From positions 1 to 21,191 of the forward strand of contig JANYKE010000143.1 of assembly GCA_025361685.1 (NCBI GenBank): a stretch of DNA of 21,191 bases, read 5' to 3'. The stretch comes from Eubacteriales bacterium. GTDB taxonomy: Bacteria > Bacillota > Clostridia > JANYKE01. The notes under the pieces are model-generated. The model did not search any database and was not told the DNA's origin. It saw only the letters and a program-made list of their open reading frames with translations. Made by a program: the position numbers and the translations under genes. Each line of letters starts with the position of its first letter. Position 1 is the stretch's first letter. Shown in pieces: positions 16,022 to 21,191 of the stretch.

Positions 16022-17461
16022 ATGAGAGAGGATACGATTTGTGCTGTGTCCGGTGGAGGAATTGGCGCCGGAATCAGCAAGATAAGGCTGAGCGGGCCGG
16101 ATGCAATTCCGATTGCAGATAAGATTTTTGCCGGCGAGTCAAGTCAAGTCGGGGGGCTGGCAAGTGTGCGCAGTCACAGTATCTGTTATGGAGTAATCAG
16201 GGATTTCGGCGAGATTGTGGACGAGGTATTGCTTTCGGTTATGAGGGCGCCAAGGACATATACACGGGAAGATGTTGTTGAGATAGATTGTCACGGTGGG
16301 ATTGTACCTGCACGACGGGTTATGGAACTTCTCCTGCGAAAAGGAGCAAGAACTGCCCAACCGGGCGAGTTTACCAAGCGTGCATTTCTAAACGGACGCA
16401 TTGATTTATCCCAGGCTGAAGCAGTCATGGATATTATAGAGGCCGAGACGGAAGAGAATGCAAAGGCTGCAGTTGGGCAGCTTGAAGGACGGCTGTCAAA
16501 GAAGATAAATGCTGTAAGAAATGAAATCATTGAGCTTCTCGCAAGAATAGAAGTTGTATTTGATTATCCTGAGCACGATGAGGAACAGATAACAACAAAG
16601 GCATGTATAGAAAAATTAATTGAAATTAATAACACACTTTCAGAATATGCGGAAAACTATGAGAGCGGCCGAATAGCCAAAGATGGTATAAGAGTTACCA
16701 TAACCGGGAGTCCGAACGTTGGAAAATCTTCTCTTCTCAACGCGATAGCCGGGTTTGACAGAGCAATAGTAACAGAAATTCCGGGAACGACGCGCGATAC
16801 AATTGAAGAGCACATCAACGTAAACGGAATAAAGGTTATCCTAACTGACACTGCCGGAATACATGAGACAGAAGATTTGATAGAGAGACTTGGCATTGAT
16901 CGTGCTCGCAAAGAATTGAGCAAGGCAGACATAGTAATTTATGTTGTAGATATTGCAGAAGAAATTGTGGATATTGCAGAAGAAATTTCTGATGCCATAA
17001 AAAATTTACCGGCCGACCTACATGGAAATCCCGAAGATATTTACAGAATAATTGTTTTCAATAAATCAGATATGGTTGATGACCCCGAGGCAAAGGTCGG
17101 AAGCGCAGAATTTGAAAAAAATATTCCGAAAAATATTTTTGAAGAATCGATTATTGCATCAGCAAAAGAAAACATAGGTATTGACAAAATATTCGATACG
17201 ATAGATTATATAGTCAGGAATAAAATTTCCAAAATTCAACTAGAAGAAGTTTTTGTTGTAAGCATGAGACATAAAGATTTAATTATAAAAGCCAAAGAAG
17301 CCACAATTGCTGCGCTTGATGCCTGCCAAAATCAGATGACGCTCGACTGCATCTCCGTTGACATCAAAGCTGCGGCAGATTATCTGGGAGAGATAACAGG
17401 TGAAAGCACCGGCGAAGATGTGATCAATGAAATTTTCAGCAGATTTTGTTTGGGGAAATAA
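16022..17461 (+). CDS. mnmE: tRNA modification GTPase MnmE
   Basis: Dynamin-like GTPase that with MnmG installs the 5-carboxymethylaminomethyl group on U34 of some tRNAs; 479 aa, slightly long. The N-terminal folate-binding domain begins REDTICAVS; the G domain carries G1 GSPNVGKSS, G2 TTRDT, G3 DTAG and G4 NKSD; the C-terminus ends FCLGK, keeping the catalytic Cys of the usual CIGK. I start at the third ATG (16022): GGAAGG lies 10 nt upstream and MREDTI aligns with the family; ATG at 16004 or 16013 would lack a properly spaced site. An in-frame 21-bp duplication lies in the G domain. Its partner mnmG does not follow. Confidence 0.95.
   Translation: MREDTICAVSGGGIGAGISKIRLSGPDAIPIADKIFAGESSQVGGLASVRSHSICYGVIRDFGEIVDEVLLSVMRAPRTYTREDVVEIDCHGGIVPARRVMELLLRKGARTAQPGEFTKRAFLNGRIDLSQAEAVMDIIEAETEENAKAAVGQLEGRLSKKINAVRNEIIELLARIEVVFDYPEHDEEQITTKACIEKLIEINNTLSEYAENYESGRIAKDGIRVTITGSPNVGKSSLLNAIAGFDRAIVTEIPGTTRDTIEEHINVNGIKVILTDTAGIHETEDLIERLGIDRARKELSKADIVIYVVDIAEEIVDIAEEISDAIKNLPADLHGNPEDIYRIIVFNKSDMVDDPEAKVGSAEFEKNIPKNIFEESIIASAKENIGIDKIFDTIDYIVRNKISKIQLEEVFVVSMRHKDLIIKAKEATIAALDACQNQMTLDCISVDIKAAADYLGEITGESTGEDVINEIFSRFCLGK
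16946..16987 (+). repeat. 21-bp tandem duplication inside mnmE
   Basis: Two adjacent 21-bp units (16946-16966 and 16967-16987) differ at one base (GTA/GTG) and encode VDIAEEI twice. It lies between G3 and G4 of the GTPase domain, just after the beta strand VIYVVD. It keeps the frame and looks recent. Confidence 0.9.
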
Positions 17462-17484
17462 TTTTACTGAGGAAGGAAGAATAA

Positions 17485-18327
17485 TTGAAGATTATAAAAT
17501 ATGACGACATAGTTTATAAGGTCAAGGACATGTGTATTTCCGCCAATTGTAATTTAAATTCAGACATTGTTCAAGCGATTGAGAATGCACAACGTGAAGA
17601 GACCGCACCTGTCGCTTCGGATATTCTTTTACAGCTATCAGATAATCATAAGATTGCGAGAGCTGAGCAAATGCCGATTTGCCAAGACACAGGCATGGCA
17701 GTATTTTTTGTTGTATATGGGCAGGATGTGCGAATAGAGGGTGGGTCAATCAGTGATGCAATAAATGAAGGAGTAAGACAGGGCTATGCGGCGGGATTTC
17801 TTAGGAAGTCTGTTGTGGCTGACCCGATTGAGAGGGTCAACACAAAGGACAATACTCCTGCTGTAATTCACTACGATATTATTGGAGGTAACGAACTAAC
17901 AATTCATTTTGCACCAAAGGGTTTTGGAAGTGAGAACATGAGTGCCGTTAAAATGTTAAAGCCATCCGACGGAATCGAGGGCGTTAAAGATTTTATTATT
18001 CAGACAGTCAAAAGCGCAGGCCCAAATCCGTGTCCGCCGATTGTTGTGGGAGTGGGTATCGGAGGCACAATGGAAAAAGCCGCTATTATGTCCAAGTGGG
18101 CGCTGTTTCGGCCGATTGACAAGAGCAGTACAATAAATTATGCAGCTCTTTTAGAAAATGAAATGTTGAACAGGATAAATGAACTTGATATCGGTCCGGC
18201 AGGGCTAGGAGGAAAAGTTACAGCACTTGGAGTAAACATTGAAGTTTTCCCAACTCATATCGCAGGCCTGCCCGTCGCAGTCAATATAAATTGCCACGCC
18301 ACCAGACATGCCACAGCAGTATTTTAA
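17485..18327 (+). CDS. Class I fumarase / L-tartrate dehydratase alpha subunit
   Basis: Alpha subunit (280 aa) of a two-subunit, iron-sulfur class I hydro-lyase that interconverts fumarate and malate, or dehydrates tartrate. Three cysteines in family-conserved settings fit the [4Fe-4S] ligands: C66 in PICQDTG, C183 in NPCPP and C270 in [19 protein letters not shown] and [14 protein letters not shown] are also family motifs. The start is TTG with AGGAAGGA upstream. It begins 23 nt after mnmE and is followed after 32 nt by a dehydrogenase, not by the expected beta subunit (about 180-200 aa), which is absent from the window. Sequence alone does not separate fumarase from tartrate dehydratase; the sugar-acid context leaves both open. 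Confidence 0.9.
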   Translation: MKIIKYDDIVYKVKDMCISANCNLNSDIVQAIENAQREETAPVASDILLQLSDNHKIARAEQMPICQDTGMAVFFVVYGQDVRIEGGSISDAINEGVRQGYAAGFLRKSVVADPIERVNTKDNTPAVIHYDIIGGNELTIHFAPKGFGSENMSAVKMLKPSDGIEGVKDFIIQTVKSAGPNPCPPIVVGVGIGGTMEKAAIMSKWALFRPIDKSSTINYAALLENEMLNRINELDIGPAGLGGKVTALGVNIEVFPTHIAGLPVAVNINCHATRHATAVF

Positions 18328-18359
18328 TTTTAAAAAACAGAGAGGATTGAAGGATTAAT

Positions 18360-19364
18360 ATGAAAACACTTATTGCGATTTACAAACAGAGTATACTGGA
18401 CACAGTTTTTGAGGACGAAGCTATAAAAAAATTAGCTGCAATCTCAGAAGTTGTCGATTTTGTTACACCGGGAATCCCTTACACAAGTGAGCAGCTGGCT
18501 GAAGCAGTTAAGGAGTATGATGTTATTCTCTCTTCATGGGGCACGCCGAGATTTACACCGGAAATTTTGAAAGGAGCAACCAAATTAAAATTTGTGGGAC
18601 ATGTTGCAGGAAGCATGACACACGTGTTCGATCCATATATTTTCGGGACCGGCATTGTATCGGTTACTGCTAACAGAGTAATGGCATTTGCAACAGCCGA
18701 GCTTACCGTAACACTTATGCTTGGCGCCGCTTGGGATCTTCACGGATTCAGGGTAAGAATGGAAAAAGGTTTGTGGGATCAAAATGGAAAAGGCACAGTA
18801 CTCGGACTTGCCGGACAAACAGTCGGATTAATAGGATATGGCGAGATTTCGAAAGAAGTCATTCGGCTTCTCAAACCATTTAACAATAGAATTTTGATAT
18901 TTTCATCGTATTGTCCACAAGAAGAAGCCGACAAAATGGGATTTGAACTTTGTACGCTTGACGAGCTTTTTCGTACAAGCGACATAATTTCTTTGCACAA
19001 CACATTAACAGATAGAACAAGAGGAATGATAACCAAAGAAAACCTTGATATGATAAAAGACGGAGCAGTGTTGGTTAATACGGCGCGAGGTCCAATTATC
19101 AATCAGGACGACTTACTGGAGAGCCTGAAAGAAAACAGATATTTTGCCGCATTGGATGTTCACGAAAAAGAACCGCTTCCAAAAGATAGCGAATTTTTAC
19201 AATTGGATAATGTGATATGCACGCCGCACATTGGAGCATTTTCAAAATATTACAAGAACAGAATGGCACTGATGGTTGTCGAAGACCTCGAGCGATGGAC
19301 AAAGGGTGAAGAACTTGAAGGAAGCGTCAATCTTGAGCAATACCAGCGCATGACAAAAGGTTAA
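18360..19364 (+). CDS. D-isomer-specific 2-hydroxyacid dehydrogenase
   Basis: NAD(P)-dependent 2-hydroxyacid dehydrogenase, 334 aa, reducing a 2-keto acid to the D-hydroxy acid or the reverse. The catalytic triad is present: R243 in NTARGPI, E271 in HEKEPLP and H290 in TPHIGAF. The Rossmann motif is GYGEIS (159-164), with Ser for the usual third Gly. The acidic residue that usually ends the second strand (YDP) is replaced in IFSSYCP, hinting at NADP use. AGGA lies upstream of the ATG. It sits between the fumarase alpha gene and a sugar isomerase gene, consistent with sugar-acid metabolism; the substrate (glycerate, glyoxylate, lactate or another) cannot be told. Confidence 0.88.
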   Translation: MKTLIAIYKQSILDTVFEDEAIKKLAAISEVVDFVTPGIPYTSEQLAEAVKEYDVILSSWGTPRFTPEILKGATKLKFVGHVAGSMTHVFDPYIFGTGIVSVTANRVMAFATAELTVTLMLGAAWDLHGFRVRMEKGLWDQNGKGTVLGLAGQTVGLIGYGEISKEVIRLLKPFNNRILIFSSYCPQEEADKMGFELCTLDELFRTSDIISLHNTLTDRTRGMITKENLDMIKDGAVLVNTARGPIINQDDLLESLKENRYFAALDVHEKEPLPKDSEFLQLDNVICTPHIGAFSKYYKNRMALMVVEDLERWTKGEELEGSVNLEQYQRMTKG

Positions 19365-19389
19365 TATACATTTGAGAGGAGAACAAAAA

Positions 19390-20199
19390 ATGAAATTATG
19401 TTTTAGCACATTAGGATGTCCGGAGTGGGACGTTTGGAAAATTGCAGACAAGGCAAAAGAGTATGGATTTGAGGGCGTTGAGCTCAGAGCAAGAGGGGAT
19501 AAGCACATTGATGTCACGCTCACAAAAGAAGAGCGCGCAAAAATACTTGCGCATTACAAAGAAAGAGGAATCAAAATTGTATGCCTTGCAGGGTATGGAT
19601 CATTTAATAAAAAAGATCCCGAGGACATAGCAGAAAACAGAAAAATGATTACTGATTACATTGATTTGGCCGTTGACGTTGAAGCAGATTATATCAGGAC
19701 ATTTATAGGTAATGTTAATCCTGAAAATATTACGAGAGAAGAAGTAGAAAAAATTGCTGTCGAAGAATTAAACATTCTTGGAAAGCTTGCCGCCGAAAAA
19801 GGTGTGAAGATAATAATTGAAACACACGATGCTTTCGGAACAGGCAAAAAAGTTCGCAACATTATGAAGGACATTGATAATGAAGGCGTTGCAGTACTAT
19901 GGGATGTGGCACATTCGATTCATGAGGATGAGAGTATCGAAGAAACCTATGCTATGGTTGGAAGTAAAGTTGTTCACATGCATTTAAAAGATTCTTATGT
20001 CGATAATGAGGGCAAAGAAAAGCATTGTTTGGTTGGAGAAGGCGAGATTCCGCTAAAGGAAATAGTTGAACTTATGAAGGGAAAAGGATTTGACGGATAT
20101 TATTCACTTGAATGGGAAAAGTTCTGGGTCCCCGAAATGGAGGAACCTGAGATTGCTTTCCCTATTTACGTAGACTACATGAGAAGCGTTGATGTATAG
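19390..20199 (+). CDS. Sugar phosphate isomerase/epimerase-like TIM-barrel protein
   Basis: Xylose isomerase-like TIM barrel (AP endonuclease 2 superfamily, IolE/IolI/YcjR-like), 269 aa. Metal-site candidates follow the family pattern: Glu in IIIETHD, Asp in VLWDVAHS, His in VVHMHLKDS and Glu in YYSLEWEKF. Such enzymes isomerise or epimerise sugars, keto-inositols or sugar acids; the substrate is not evident. I start at the ATG at 19390 because AGGAG (19377-19381) lies 8 nt upstream; a TTG at 19372 would place the ribosome binding site inside the gene. It follows the dehydrogenase by 25 nt and is probably the last gene of the mnmE-linked unit. Confidence 0.85.
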   Translation: MKLCFSTLGCPEWDVWKIADKAKEYGFEGVELRARGDKHIDVTLTKEERAKILAHYKERGIKIVCLAGYGSFNKKDPEDIAENRKMITDYIDLAVDVEADYIRTFIGNVNPENITREEVEKIAVEELNILGKLAAEKGVKIIIETHDAFGTGKKVRNIMKDIDNEGVAVLWDVAHSIHEDESIEETYAMVGSKVVHMHLKDSYVDNEGKEKHCLVGEGEIPLKEIVELMKGKGFDGYYSLEWEKFWVPEMEEPEIAFPIYVDYMRSVDV

Positions 20200-20208
20200 G
20201 CATTTAGG

Positions 20209-20255
20209 GAAATCTTTTTACAAAAAATTTACATCTTGTTATAGATTTCTTTTTT
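20209..20255 (+). terminator. Possible terminator after the isomerase gene
   Basis: GAAATCT (20209-20215) pairs with AGATTTC (20243-20249), followed by TTTTTT. The stem is short and the loop is 27 nt, so it is weak, but its place 9 nt after the stop codon and before a new promoter fits termination. Confidence 0.4.
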
Positions 20256-20261
20256 AACCCG

Positions 20262-20270
20262 TGTTATAAT
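20262..20270 (+). promoter_or_regulatory. Extended -10 promoter of the permease gene
   Basis: TGTTATAAT: a consensus TATAAT (20265-20270) with the TG extension. No good -35 box is seen 16-18 bp upstream, consistent with an extended -10 promoter. It lies 74 nt before the TTG start of the next gene. Confidence 0.55.
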
Positions 20271-20343
20271 TGCTTCATTGTGATGCAGTTTGCACATTGT
20301 ATTTTTTTGTTTATGAATAATAGAGTTGGGTAGGTGAACATAA

Positions 20344-21191
20344 TTGGCAAGTGCTTCGAAAGAATCAAAAGCAAGATTAAGAATAGAGAGTGTTGAGAAT
20401 AAAAAAACCGATGCTGCTTTGAGACTTAAGAAAATCTTAAGAAGTTTTAACAAGCCCGGCATAGAGATACAGAAAGAATCTACCAAGAAGGGCAACTTGG
20501 TTGCCACAATCAACAAAAAGATTTCAAAAATCAATGCTGAAGCAATTGACATGGAAGTTAGAATTTTCAATCTTGAGCAAGATATTAAATCAATAGATTC
20601 TGATGTTGCCGATAATGTATTTTCGAGAGAAGACGGCGACAGAAGAATAAGTGACAAAGCAGCTCAAATTGAAGAATTAAAAATCAAAGTTTTAGAGGCT
20701 AGAAAGCAAGCCGCAGCTCAAATCGAACCTTTAAATGACGAGAAAGAAGCACTTCTGGTTCAAATAGATGAACTCGAAGAAAAGTTTGTTCTTGAAGCTA
20801 AGAATGCCGCCGCAAGAATGCGCAAATACAATATTGGTGTTGAAGCAGGATATAACGCAGAAAAAGAAAAGCTCGACAGGATGGAAGAAAAAGGCAAAAG
20901 CAAACCTGCTGATATTAAAAAACAAGCGGTTAAAGTTGAATTAGAACAGTACAAGTTAAAAGTTGCAACAGAAATAACTGAAAGAGCAGAGACCGGCAAC
21001 GTACCCAGAAAGGTTGAAACAATATTTGGGCAGATATGGATGAACAGGCTGCTTTATTTTTTGATTTTACCCTCGTTCCTCATGTCCTGCGTATTTTCAT
21101 ATTGGCCGATGTACGGTGTCCTTATGGCATTTCAGGATTTCGATGTTAAGAAAGGTGTTTTTGGAAGCACATGGAATGGGCTGACAAACTT
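20344..21191 (+). CDS. Coiled-coil / LplB-type ABC permease fusion (3' truncated)
   Basis: A gene running off the right edge; 282 codons are visible with no stop. The start is TTG at 20344 with AGGTGA 6 nt upstream and an in-frame TAA directly before it. Residues 1-235 are hydrophilic and Lys/Glu/Ala-rich, with long stretches likely to form coiled coil (for example AQIEELKIKVLEARKQAAAQ). From about residue 230 the sequence changes to WMNRLLYFLILPSFLMSCVF, then YWPMYGVLMAFQDFD and GVFGSTWNGLTN. These match the N-terminus of LplB/YtcP-type sugar ABC transporter permeases (pattern LLLPG, F.Y.PMYG, AF.DY, G...S.W.GL.NF). Family permeases have only a short N-terminal tail, so the long cytoplasmic extension is unusual. 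It probably imports an oligosaccharide for the isomerase and dehydrogenase upstream. Confidence 0.8.
   Translation, partial: MASASKESKARLRIESVENKKTDAALRLKKILRSFNKPGIEIQKESTKKGNLVATINKKISKINAEAIDMEVRIFNLEQDIKSIDSDVADNVFSREDGDRRISDKAAQIEELKIKVLEARKQAAAQIEPLNDEKEALLVQIDELEEKFVLEAKNAAARMRKYNIGVEAGYNAEKEKLDRMEEKGKSKPADIKKQAVKVELEQYKLKVATEITERAETGNVPRKVETIFGQIWMNRLLYFLILPSFLMSCVFSYWPMYGVLMAFQDFDVKKGVFGSTWNGLTN

Noticed and set aside
20229..20999. Minus-strand reading frames opposite the right-edge gene (Ser/Leu/Phe-rich)
   Set aside because: They are the mirror of the Lys/Glu-rich coiled-coil coding sequence, have no ribosome binding sites and overlap the well-supported plus-strand gene.

Overview
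The window is a chromosomal replication-origin region of a low-GC Gram-positive bacterium, most likely a member of class Clostridia (Bacillota). Support comes from the conserved blocks dnaA-dnaN-recF-remB-gyrB and rpmH-rnpA-yidD-yidC-jag-mnmE on either side of the origin, parA/parB with two perfect parS sites, a DUF4446 gene between parB and serS, strong GGAGG-type ribosome binding sites, several TTG/GTG starts, and CCA encoded in the tRNA genes. I cannot place it to genus.

Layout. Every gene left of about 13250 is read leftward (minus strand) and every gene from 13527 is read rightward, so transcription runs away from the origin on both arms. Positions 1-79 hold only AT-rich sequence past the end of the first gene. 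Then, from left to right: (1) a three-gene cassette marR-nmrA-like-MBL hydrolase with a near-perfect 39-bp palindrome laid over a consensus promoter; (2) a short relic resembling the 5' end of an insertion sequence; (3) two tRNA-Ser genes (GCU, UGA) with their own promoter and terminator, directly downstream of serS; (4) serS, DUF4446, parB and parA, apparently one operon; (5) two parS sites around the gyrB terminator; (6) gyrB, remB, recF, dnaN; (7) oriC between dnaN and dnaA, with a perfect six-copy TAG/CTA tract that looks like DnaA-trios; (8) dnaA.

The right arm carries rpmH, rnpA, yidD, yidC and khpB/jag (ribosome, RNase P, membrane insertion, RNA binding), then mnmE. The usual follower of mnmE (mnmG) is not there. 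Instead come a class I fumarase/tartrate dehydratase alpha subunit without a beta subunit, a 2-hydroxyacid dehydrogenase, a TIM-barrel sugar isomerase/epimerase-like protein and, at the right edge, a truncated gene that begins from a well-supported TTG codon. That last gene encodes about 235 residues of charged predicted coiled coil followed by the start of an LplB-type sugar ABC transporter permease.

How the genes work together: dnaA, dnaN, recF and gyrB serve initiation and elongation; ParA/ParB/parS segregate the origin; rpmH-rnpA-yidD-yidC-jag serve translation and membrane protein insertion; the far-right genes look like a carbohydrate or sugar-acid uptake and catabolism module. The most unusual items are the coiled-coil/permease fusion, the uniform DnaA-trio tract with recurring TTATNAACA 9-mers, and the metabolic genes joined to mnmE. 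I see no CRISPR array, prophage or defence system.
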